Shown in pieces: positions 16,616 through 23,280 of a stretch of 30,045 bases of DNA (position 1 is the stretch's first letter; each line of letters starts with the position of its first letter). The notes below the pieces were generated by a model. That model saw nothing but the letters and a program-made list of their open reading frames with translations, did not search any database and had not been told where the DNA came from. The position numbers were made by a program, and so were the translations under genes. This DNA is from an uncultured Bacteroides sp. (GTDB taxonomy: Bacteria > Bacteroidota > Bacteroidia > Bacteroidales > Bacteroidaceae), in assembly GCA_902472795.1 (NCBI GenBank), contig CABROZ010000015.1:1-30045 (forward strand), in the 5' to 3' direction.

Positions 16616-18313
16616 ATGGAATATTCTTTTTATGATTTTTTAAAGCTGCTAGGTTCATTGGCTTTATTCCTGTATGGAATGAAAATCATGAGCGAGGGGC
16701 TTCAAAAGTTTGCGGGCGACAGGTTGCGTAAGATTCTGACCGCCATGACGACAAACCGAGTGACAGGTGTTCTTACGGGTATGCTGATCACAGCACTTAT
16801 CCAGTCTTCTTCTGCTACAACCGTAATGGTGGTTAGTTTTGTTAATGCCGGTTTGTTGACCTTGTCGCAGTCCATCGGCGTTATTATGGGAGCCAATATC
16901 GGTACCACGGTCACGGCCTGGATCATATCGGCCTTGGGCTTTAAGGTGGATATAGCAGCGTTTGCCCTTCCTTTGTTAGCTTTTGGTATTCCTCTACTGT
17001 TTTCCCAAAAAAGTTCCCGAAAGTCGGTTGGTGAGTTTATTTTTGGTTTTTCGTTCCTGTTTATGGGACTTTCCTATCTTCAGAGCAATGCTCCCGACCT
17101 GAAAGATAATCCTGATATGCTGGCATTTGTGCAGAACTATACGGATATGGGGTTTGTGTCCATTCTGTTGTTTGTGCTTATCGGTACTGTTCTGACCATG
17201 ATTGTGCAGGCATCGGCGGCAACGATGGCCATTACTCTGATTATGTGTGCCAACGGCTGGATCAGCTTTGAGTTGGGTGCGGCTCTTGTGCTGGGCGAGA
17301 ATATTGGAACCACGATAACGGCCAATCTGGCGGCATTGACGGGAAATACGCAGGCACGAAGGGCGGCATTGGCCCATTTGGTGTTCAACGTGTTTGGTGT
17401 GATATGGGTGTTATGTCTGTTTGTGCCTTTCACTAACGCCGTATCCTGGTTTGTGGACAATGTGATGGGCACTAACAGTCCTGCGGTAGCTGTTTCGTTC
17501 AAACTTTCGGCATTCCATACGGCTTTCAACATCTGTAATGTGCTGGTGCTGATTTGGTTTGTCAAGTTCATCGAGCGTACGGTATGTGCCATCATTCCTT
17601 TAAAGGAGCAGGACGAGGAATACCGCTTGCGTTTCATTTCGGGCGGTATGCTGTCCACGGCAGAGCTCTCCATCCTGCAGGCAAGCAAGGAGATACACCT
17701 GTTTGCCGAGCGTACTCACCGTATGTTTGGCATGGTGCGCGATTTGCTTCATACCGAGAAGGATGACGACTTTATGAAACTGTTCAGTCGGATCGAAAAA
17801 TACGAAAACATCAGCGACAGCATGGAGCTGGAAATCGCCAACTATCTGAATTCGGTTTCTGAGGGGCGGTTGAGCTCGGAAAGCAAACTGCAGATACGGG
17901 CCATGTTGCGCGAGGTGACCGAGATCGAGAGTATCGGCGACAGTTGTTACAATCTGGCTCGTACCATCAATCGCAAGCGGCAGTCGAATCAGGACTTTAC
18001 CGAAAGCCAGTACGAACACATTCACACGATGATGAATCTGACGAACGAGGCTCTGGAGCGGATGATTGTGATTATCGAGCATACCGATCACCAGAGCAGC
18101 GACGTGAACCAGTCATACAACCTGGAGAACGAAATCAACAACTATCGCAACCAGTTGAAGAATCAGAATATAGTAGATGTCAACAACAAGGAGTATAGCT
18201 ACCAGATGGGTGTACACTACATGGATATCATAGCCGAATGCGAGAAGCTGGGCGACTATGTGGTGAATGTGGTAGAGGCCAGTTGTGATATCAAAGAAAA
18301 GAAGGCTTCGTAA
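16616..18313 (+). CDS. Na+/phosphate cotransporter with C-terminal PhoU-like domain
   Basis: A 565-aa inner-membrane protein. The first ~330 residues hold two inverted Na/Pi repeats, each with the paired signatures: QSSSATT (63-69) with GANIGTT (92-98), then QASAATM (198-204) with GENIGTT (227-233). Around 8-9 hydrophobic segments are seen. Residues about 355-560 are a charged helical PhoU-like domain that probably senses phosphate status or gates transport. This NptA/YjbB-like architecture is common in Bacteroidetes. The start at ATG 16616 gives a normal N-terminus. The last codons and the TAA sit inside a strong terminator hairpin (18301-18328). It is convergent with rubredoxin and divergent from the nucleoside kinase. 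Transport direction (uptake or export) cannot be read from sequence. Confidence 0.93.
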   Translation: MEYSFYDFLKLLGSLALFLYGMKIMSEGLQKFAGDRLRKILTAMTTNRVTGVLTGMLITALIQSSSATTVMVVSFVNAGLLTLSQSIGVIMGANIGTTVTAWIISALGFKVDIAAFALPLLAFGIPLLFSQKSSRKSVGEFIFGFSFLFMGLSYLQSNAPDLKDNPDMLAFVQNYTDMGFVSILLFVLIGTVLTMIVQASAATMAITLIMCANGWISFELGAALVLGENIGTTITANLAALTGNTQARRAALAHLVFNVFGVIWVLCLFVPFTNAVSWFVDNVMGTNSPAVAVSFKLSAFHTAFNICNVLVLIWFVKFIERTVCAIIPLKEQDEEYRLRFISGGMLSTAELSILQASKEIHLFAERTHRMFGMVRDLLHTEKDDDFMKLFSRIEKYENISDSMELEIANYLNSVSEGRLSSESKLQIRAMLREVTEIESIGDSCYNLARTINRKRQSNQDFTESQYEHIHTMMNLTNEALERMIVIIEHTDHQSSDVNQSYNLENEINNYRNQLKNQNIVDVNNKEYSYQMGVHYMDIIAECEKLGDYVVNVVEASCDIKEKKAS

Positions 18314-18328
18314 CGACGAAGCCTTCTT
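18301..18328. terminator. bidirectional terminator containing the stop codon of the Na/Pi gene
   Basis: GAAGGCTTCG (18301-18310) pairs perfectly with CGAAGCCTTC (18317-18326), and flanking AA/TT extends the stem. The 6-nt loop TAACGA includes the TAA stop (18311-18313), so the 5' arm is protein-coding. It is followed by TTCCTT on the plus strand and an A/T-rich run on the minus strand, serving the convergent rubredoxin gene too. Confidence 0.85.
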
Positions 18329-18358
18329 CCTTGACTTTTGCGGTTATTTCAATCTGGT

Positions 18359-18520
18359 TTAGTGAGTTACCTCAAAATCTTCTTTACCGACGCCACACAG
18401 CGGGCATACCCAGTCGTCGGGGAGGTCTTCGAATGCGGTACCGGGCGCAATGCCGTTTTCCGGATCACCCAGTTCAGGGTCATAAATGTATTCGCATACG
18501 GTGCAGATGTATTTATCCAT
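18359..18520 (-). CDS. rubredoxin
   Basis: A 53-aa one-iron electron carrier. Two CxxC knuckles bind Fe: Cys6/Cys9 (YICTVCEYIYD) and Cys39/Cys42 (WVCPLCGVGK). The conserved segments GDPENGIAPGTAFEDLPDDW and the C-terminal KEDFE are typical, and the length is standard (about 52-54 aa). ATG at 18520, TAA at 18361-18359. It probably donates electrons to oxygen- or peroxide-detoxifying enzymes in this anaerobe; no partner gene is adjacent. It is convergent with the Na/Pi gene and divergent from the Ca2+ ATPase gene, so it is likely transcribed alone. Confidence 0.97.
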   Translation of the reverse strand: MDKYICTVCEYIYDPELGDPENGIAPGTAFEDLPDDWVCPLCGVGKEDFEVTH

Positions 18521-18583
18521 ATTTCTATTCGTTTTTAAGTGGTAAATAATTTAATTTATTAATCTCAGTTTATAAACACAGAA

Positions 18584-18609
18584 AACTGTCTGATTGTTCA
18601 CTGACAGTT
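18584..18609. promoter_or_regulatory. inverted repeat in the rubredoxin / Ca-ATPase divergent region
   Basis: AACTGTC (18584-18590) and GACAGTT (18603-18609) form a 7-bp inverted repeat separated by 12 nt, between the rubredoxin start (18520) and the ATPase promoter (18665). The spacing suits an operator for a dimeric regulator or a weak hairpin. A partial further copy (AACAGTC) appears at 18645-18651. Function is unproven. Confidence 0.3.
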
Positions 18610-18664
18610 GCATATCTCTTTCCTAAAAAAGATTTAATAGCATTAACAGTCTGAATTATTGTTG

Positions 18665-18672
18665 TATTTTTG
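18665..18672 (+). promoter_or_regulatory. -7 box upstream of Ca2+ ATPase gene
   Basis: TATTTTTG matches TAnnTTTG. Predicted transcription start is near 18679, about 26 nt before the ATG at 18705. No TTTG is found at the -33 position. Confidence 0.45.
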
Positions 18673-18704
18673 TGCTCAGTTAATTTAAAACATGAACAAT
18701 CTGC

Positions 18705-21389
18705 ATGAGCGCAATGAAAGAAAATGTCAATCACGTCGGGTTGACCGATGAAGAGGTGCGCAGAAGTCGTGCCGAACACGGGGTGAATCTGCTGACCCCT
18801 CCCAAACGCCCTTCTCTTTTCAAACTCTATTTGGAGAAATTTCAAGACCCCGTCGTCAAAGTGCTCCTTGTCGCCGCCTTGTTTTCATTGGTTATCTCGA
18901 TTGTCGAGAACGAGTATGCTGAAACCATCGGTATCATAGCTGCCATTCTGCTGGCTACCGGTATCGGTTTCTTCTTCGAATACGATGCCAACAAGAAGTT
19001 CGACCTGCTGAACGCCGTCAACGAAGAAACGCTGGTCAAGGTAATGCGCAACGGACACGTGCAGGAAGTGCCCCGCAAGGATGTAGTGGTAGGCGACGTC
19101 GTACTGTTGGAAACCGGTGAAGAAATACCTGCCGACGGCGAACTGTTGGAGTCTGTTTCCCTGCAGGTCAACGAATCCAACCTGACCGGTGAGCCGGTTG
19201 TTTCAAAGACAACTGTCGAAGCCGATTTCGATAAGGAAGCCACGTATGCATCCAACCGCGTGTTGCGAGGTACGACGGTGGTCGATGGCCACGGCATGAT
19301 GCGTGTCGAGGCGGTAGGCGATGCGACCGAGATTGGTAAGGTGGCCCGTCAGAGCACCGAACAGAGCACCGAACCTACACCTCTTAATATACAGCTCACC
19401 AAGCTGGCCAACCTGATCGGCAAGATTGGTTTCACGGCTGCCGGACTGGCTTTTGCCATCTTCTTTGTGAAGGATGTCATCCTCTTCTACGACTTTTCTT
19501 CGTTCCATACCTTTGCCGACTGGCTGCCTGCCTTGCAGGCCACGCTGAAATACTTCATGATGGCCGTTACGCTGATTGTGGTGGCTGTGCCCGAAGGTCT
19601 TCCGATGAGTGTCACGCTGAGCTTAGCGCTGAACATGCGTCGTATGCTCTCTACCAACAATCTGGTGCGCAAGATGCACGCCTGCGAAACGATGGGTGCC
19701 ATTACCGTCATCTGTACCGACAAAACCGGTACGCTGACGCAGAACCAGATGCAGGTATATGAGGCCGGTTTCTATGGGTTGAAGAACCGCAGCGACCTGG
19801 CCGACGATGAATTGAGCCGTGTGGTGATGGAAGGTATCAGTGCTAACTCGACGGCCTTCCTCGAAGAAGCTGCGCCTGGCGAGAAGGTGAAAGGGGTGGG
19901 TAATCCTACCGAGGTAGCCCTGTTGCTGTGGCTCAATGCGCAGGGAAAGGATTATCTGAAGTTGCGCGAGGCGGCTCAGGTGGTCGATCAGCTGACTTTC
20001 TCGACCGAACGCAAGTTTATGGCTACGCTGGTTCAGTCGCCTCTGTTGGGTAAGAAAGTGCTGTATGTGAAAGGTGCGCCCGAAATCGTTTTAAGCAAGT
20101 GTAAGGATGTAGTGCTGGACAGCGGACGTACCGATGCCGCAGCTTACCGACCGACAGTCGAGGCTCAGCTGCTGGGTTATCAGAATATGGCCATGCGTAC
20201 GTTGGGCTTTGCCTATAAGATCGTGGCCGACAACGATACGCGCGACTGCGCCACGCTGGCTGCCGACGGCGATCTTTCCTTCGTAGGTGTGGTAGCCATC
20301 AGCGACCCCATCCGTCCCGATGTGCCTGCCGCCGTTCAGAAGTGCCAGTCGGCCGGCATTGCCGTGAAGATTGTGACAGGCGATACGCCGGGCACCGCTA
20401 CCGAGATTGCCCGTCAGATAGGACTCTGGAAACCGGAAGACACCGAACGCAACCGCATCACCGGGGCCGACTTTGCCGCCCTGACCGACGAAGAAGCGTT
20501 GGATCGCGTGATGGATCTGAAAATAATGTCGCGTGCACGGCCTACGGACAAACAACGCCTCGTGCAACTGCTTCAGCAGAAAGGAGCCGTGGTGGCTGTG
20601 ACGGGCGACGGTACGAACGATGCTCCCGCCCTGAACCATGCACAGGTAGGCCTTTCGATGGGTACGGGTACATCCGTGGCCAAGGAAGCCAGCGACATTA
20701 CCTTGCTCGACGACTCGTTCAACAGTATCGGCACCGCCGTCATGTGGGGCCGTTCGCTCTATAAGAACATACAACGTTTCATTGTCTTCCAGCTGACCAT
20801 CAACTTCGTGGCACTGTTCATCGTGTTGCTGGGTTCGTTAGTGGGCACCGACCTGCCGCTCACCGTGACGCAGATGCTGTGGGTGAACCTCATCATGGAC
20901 ACCTTTGCCGCTTTGGCATTGGCCTCCATTCCGCCCAGTGAAAGCGTAATGAAGGAGAAACCCCGCAAGCCGACCGACTTTATCATCACTCCGGGAATGC
21001 AGCGGATGATCTTCGGCGTGGGACTGGCCTTTGCCTGCATCCTGATGGGTATGCTACTCTACTTCGAACAGGAGGGTATGACGGTGCGCGAACTGACCAT
21101 CTTCTTCACCTTCTTTGTGATGCTCCAGTTCTGGAACCTCTTCAACGCCCGTGTGTTCGGTACAACCGATTCGGCCTTTAAGGGTATCTCCAAATCCTAC
21201 GGCATGGAGTTCATCGTACTGGCCATTCTGGTAGGACAGTTCCTGATTGTACAGTTTGGTGGGCCGGTATTCCGTACCGAGCCGCTCGACGGAATGACGT
21301 GGCTGGCAATCATTGCTTCGTCGTCGCTGGTATTGTGGGTAGGCGAGATTGTACGTTTAGTTCGCCGTTTAATGCAGAAAAAACAATGA
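18705..21389 (+). CDS. calcium-translocating P-type ATPase (PMCA-type)
   Basis: An 894-aa P2B-like cation pump of the inner membrane. It has the cation-ATPase N-domain, M1-M2, an A-domain (GDVVLLETGEEIPADGEL; the TGE-type loop LTGEPV), and M3-M4 with the ion-binding PEGLP (Glu297). The phosphorylation site is Asp339 in DKTGTLTQNQ, followed by the N-domain (KGAPE) and TGDGTNDAPAL. M6 has NLIMDTFAA with Asn728 and Asp732. Glu297/Asn728/Asp732 match SERCA calcium site II, so one Ca2+ per cycle is expected. The usual TGDNxxTA reads TGDTPGTA. ATG at 18705 or 18714 are both possible; neither has a clear Shine-Dalgarno. It is first gene of a three-gene overlapping unit: its TGA overlaps the HAD gene ATG (ATGA). 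Confidence 0.95.
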   Translation: MSAMKENVNHVGLTDEEVRRSRAEHGVNLLTPPKRPSLFKLYLEKFQDPVVKVLLVAALFSLVISIVENEYAETIGIIAAILLATGIGFFFEYDANKKFDLLNAVNEETLVKVMRNGHVQEVPRKDVVVGDVVLLETGEEIPADGELLESVSLQVNESNLTGEPVVSKTTVEADFDKEATYASNRVLRGTTVVDGHGMMRVEAVGDATEIGKVARQSTEQSTEPTPLNIQLTKLANLIGKIGFTAAGLAFAIFFVKDVILFYDFSSFHTFADWLPALQATLKYFMMAVTLIVVAVPEGLPMSVTLSLALNMRRMLSTNNLVRKMHACETMGAITVICTDKTGTLTQNQMQVYEAGFYGLKNRSDLADDELSRVVMEGISANSTAFLEEAAPGEKVKGVGNPTEVALLLWLNAQGKDYLKLREAAQVVDQLTFSTERKFMATLVQSPLLGKKVLYVKGAPEIVLSKCKDVVLDSGRTDAAAYRPTVEAQLLGYQNMAMRTLGFAYKIVADNDTRDCATLAADGDLSFVGVVAISDPIRPDVPAAVQKCQSAGIAVKIVTGDTPGTATEIARQIGLWKPEDTERNRITGADFAALTDEEALDRVMDLKIMSRARPTDKQRLVQLLQQKGAVVAVTGDGTNDAPALNHAQVGLSMGTGTSVAKEASDITLLDDSFNSIGTAVMWGRSLYKNIQRFIVFQLTINFVALFIVLLGSLVGTDLPLTVTQMLWVNLIMDTFAALALASIPPSESVMKEKPRKPTDFIITPGMQRMIFGVGLAFACILMGMLLYFEQEGMTVRELTIFFTFFVMLQFWNLFNARVFGTTDSAFKGISKSYGMEFIVLAILVGQFLIVQFGGPVFRTEPLDGMTWLAIIASSSLVLWVGEIVRLVRRLMQKKQ

Positions 21390-22003
21390 TACAGAAAGAG
21401 ATAAAGAATCTGATTTTCGACTTCGGCGGTGTGCTGATCGACCTTGACCGCGGACGTTGTGTCGAACGCTTCACACAGCTGGGGCTGGAGCGGGTCGAAG
21501 AGATGCTGGGCCTGTACTACCAGCAGGACTTCTTCCAGCAATACGAGAAAGGGCTGATCAGCAGTGCCGCGTTCCGCGACGAAATCCGTGCGAAGTCTAT
21601 CCGTCCGCTGACCGATGCCGAGATAGATGATGCCTGGAACAGCTTCCTCGTCAGCATTCCTTCCTATAAGCTCGACATGTTGCTGGAGCTGCGCCGTCAT
21701 TACCGGGTATGCCTGCTGAGCAACACCAACGAGATTCACTGGCAGTGGGCGTGCGCCAACGCGTTCCGCTACAAGGACTACGGAGTAAACGATTACTTCG
21801 AACGTATTTATCTGTCCTACGAGATGCGTCTGGCCAAACCCGATGTCGAGATTTTCCGCCGTGTGCTGGCCGATGCCGGTATGCGTGCCGAAGAAACCCT
21901 GTTTATCGACGACTCGGCAGAGAATTGCCGGTCGGCCGCATCGCTGGGGCTGTTTACTTATACTCCGAAACCTCATGAAGATTGGAGACCACTTTTCAGA
22001 TAA
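21386..22003 (+). CDS. HAD-family hydrolase (YihX-like sugar-phosphatase type)
   Basis: A 205-aa cytoplasmic HAD subfamily IA phosphatase. Motif I is FDFGGVLIDLD with nucleophile Asp12; the second Asp is replaced by Gly, as in YihX-type enzymes (DxGNV). Motif II is LLSNTNE, motif III Lys is in LAKPDVEIF, and motif IV acids are in LFIDDSAEN. A helical cap lies between motifs I and II. The start is the ATG at 21386, which overlaps the ATPase stop (ATGA). An upstream extension of the frame exists but lies within the ATPase gene. The gene overlaps ribF by 29 nt. It might dephosphorylate a sugar phosphate or FMN-type compound; linkage to ribF makes a flavin-pathway phosphatase worth considering, but that is inference. 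Confidence 0.9.
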   Translation: MIQKEIKNLIFDFGGVLIDLDRGRCVERFTQLGLERVEEMLGLYYQQDFFQQYEKGLISSAAFRDEIRAKSIRPLTDAEIDDAWNSFLVSIPSYKLDMLLELRRHYRVCLLSNTNEIHWQWACANAFRYKDYGVNDYFERIYLSYEMRLAKPDVEIFRRVLADAGMRAEETLFIDDSAENCRSAASLGLFTYTPKPHEDWRPLFR

Positions 22004-22895
22004 CTGCCCGAAAGTAGCTACCATCGGCTTCTTCGACGGGGTGCATCGGGGACACCGGTTCCTGATCGGACAGGTGCGTGCTATGGCCGCCGAGCGTCGT
22101 TGTGCGTCGGCTGTGGTGACGTTTCCGGTGCATCCGCGCAAGGTGATGCAGCCCGAATTCTGTCCGCAGCTGCTGACTACCTGCCGCGAAAAGGAAGAAC
22201 TGCTGTCTGCTACAGGTATCGATTATTGCCTGATGCTCGATTTCACTCCCGAACTGGCCTGTTGTTCGGCACACGACTTCATGGCCCTGCTGAAAGAACG
22301 GTATCAGATTCAGGCTTTGGTGATAGGATACGACCACCGGTTTGGGCACAACCGCAGCGAAGATTTCGACGACTACGTGCGCTACGGTGCCGAACTGGGC
22401 ATGGAGGTACTTCCGGCTTCGGCCTACTACTGCGAGGATGGCAGCGAAGTCAGTTCTTCCTGCATCCGCCGTTTGCTCAGCGTTGGCGACGTGTCGGGGG
22501 CAGCGCGTGGTTTGGGGTACGATTATTTTCTGCGGGGCACGGTGGTGAGTGGCTATCGGGTGGGGCATACGCTGGGTTTCCCTACTGCCAACCTTCGGGT
22601 GGACGAGGCCGATAAGCTGATTCCTGCTGACGGGGTGTATGCCGTTCGGGTGACGGTCGATGGCAGGCAGTATGGCGGTATGCTGAGCATAGGCTATCGC
22701 CCTACGTTGGACAACGGCCCCGACCGCAGCATCGAGGTCTATATCTTCGATTTTCATGCCGACATTTACAATCATCCGCTCCGTCTTTCTTTCGTGCGTC
22801 GCCTCCGCGAGGAACTGAAGTTTGCCTCGATAGACGAACTCGTGACACAGCTTCACAAGGACGAAGCGGTGGCAAGGCAGATACTTTCCGAGTAA
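21975..22895 (+). CDS. ribF: bifunctional riboflavin kinase / FAD synthetase
   Basis: A 306-aa cytoplasmic enzyme that makes FMN from riboflavin and then FAD. The N-terminal nucleotidyltransferase half carries GFFDGVHRGH (18-27, the HxGH-like adenylylation site). A central segment includes the ISSTxIR-like SSSCIRRLLSVGD, and the C-terminal flavokinase half has RVGHTLGFPTANL and the catalytic region GGMLSIGYRPT. Length is normal (about 305-315 aa). Start chosen at ATG 21975, which puts the HxGH motif at the usual position; the open frame extends upstream to 21843, but that lies inside the HAD gene. It starts 29 nt before the HAD stop, implying translational coupling. No FMN riboswitch-like sequence is visible. 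It is followed by a terminator hairpin at 22935-22953. Confidence 0.95.
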   Translation: MKIGDHFSDNCPKVATIGFFDGVHRGHRFLIGQVRAMAAERRCASAVVTFPVHPRKVMQPEFCPQLLTTCREKEELLSATGIDYCLMLDFTPELACCSAHDFMALLKERYQIQALVIGYDHRFGHNRSEDFDDYVRYGAELGMEVLPASAYYCEDGSEVSSSCIRRLLSVGDVSGAARGLGYDYFLRGTVVSGYRVGHTLGFPTANLRVDEADKLIPADGVYAVRVTVDGRQYGGMLSIGYRPTLDNGPDRSIEVYIFDFHADIYNHPLRLSFVRRLREELKFASIDELVTQLHKDEAVARQILSE

Positions 22896-22934
22896 ATCGT
22901 GGTGCGGAAGTCGAATCTTCTATCCGTATTTCAC

Positions 22935-22953
22935 GCCCTTAGACAAGGGCTTT
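22935..22953 (+). terminator. short terminator after ribF
   Basis: GCCCTT-AGAC-AAGGGC followed by TTT: a 6-bp GC-rich stem with a tetraloop, 40 nt after the ribF stop codon. The T-tract is short (TTTCC). Confidence 0.6.
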
Positions 22954-22957
22954 CCAA

Positions 22958-23010
22958 GACACTTGCACGGCTCGCGAGCAACACTTGTACTCGCGAGCCG
23001 TGCAAGTGTC
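22958..23010. repeat. 21-bp perfect inverted repeat (long hairpin)
   Basis: The arm at 22958-22978 is the exact reverse complement of 22990-23010, with an 11-nt loop. The arm begins GACACTTGCACGG and ends in the self-complementary GCTCGCGAG. The loop carries ACACTTGTA and a further TGCAAGTGT follows at 23023-23031, so the 9-mer ACACTTGYA occurs four times (two in each orientation). GC content is high and there is no T-tract after it. It resembles dispersed palindromic (REP-like) elements more than a terminator. Confidence 0.85.
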
Positions 23011-23091
23011 CAACAAATGGATTGCAAGTGTCGCTCACGAGGGGAGCACGCGTCTGAAAAAAGCCTTTCGGAAGAGGGCTTCGGAAAGCAC

Positions 23092-23218
23092 GTTTCACCC
23101 TTCACACAGCCACAGTTTACCATGCCCCATGTTTCACCTTTCACAGTAATGCGCAGCAGGACAGTCGTTTGCGTTGAAACGTTGCCAAAAAGATTCCGGA
23201 TGTGAAACGTTATCCGGA
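23092..23218. promoter_or_regulatory. clustered GTGAAAC / GTTTCAC motifs upstream of GH43 gene
   Basis: Two direct 15-mers GTTTCACCYTTCACA (23092-23106, 23131-23145; one difference) and two reverse-oriented TGAAACGTT copies (23175-23183, 23203-23211, 28 bp apart) lie just upstream of the GH43 -7 box. The last copy is framed by TCCGGAT (23195-23201) and ATCCGGA (23212-23218). They are candidate regulator sites for carbohydrate-dependent control; no regulator gene is adjacent. Confidence 0.4.
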
Positions 23219-23227
23219 GAAATCTGC

Positions 23228-23235
23228 TATATTTG
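23228..23235 (+). promoter_or_regulatory. -7 box of GH43 gene
   Basis: TATATTTG, an exact TAnnTTTG match, puts transcription start near 23242, giving a leader of about 39 nt before the ATG at 23281. The -33 region has no clean TTTG, which would fit an activator-dependent promoter. Confidence 0.55.
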
Positions 23236-23280
23236 CGGTAGATGAATGTGGGGGACTTGAATAACTTAATTATAATACTC

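Larger units (their letters stand above)
22896..23280. other. ribF-GH43 intergenic region rich in repeats
   Basis: This 385-bp gene-free stretch contains a small terminator (22935-22953), a 21-bp perfect hairpin with flanking ACACTTGYA repeats (22958-23031), two near-identical 15-mers GTTTCACCYTTCACA (23092-23106 and 23131-23145), two copies of TGAAACGTT (23175-23183 and 23203-23211), an inverted repeat TCCGGAT/ATCCGGA (23195-23218) and a -7 box (23228-23235). Short ORFs here lack coding character. Confidence 0.7.

Noticed and set aside
21843..21974. 44-codon upstream extension of ribF
   Set aside because: It lies in the HAD coding region in another frame. RibF proteins begin shortly before the GFFDGVHRGH motif, matching ATG 21975.
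21197..22856. Long minus-strand open frames opposite the Ca2+ ATPase, HAD and ribF genes
   Set aside because: They mirror well-supported plus-strand genes, have no recognisable domain and cross gene boundaries.
22896..23280. FMN or other riboswitch near ribF/GH43
   Set aside because: The region is downstream of ribF, and neither it nor the ribF upstream sequence shows the conserved FMN-aptamer blocks; the structure seen is simple repeats.
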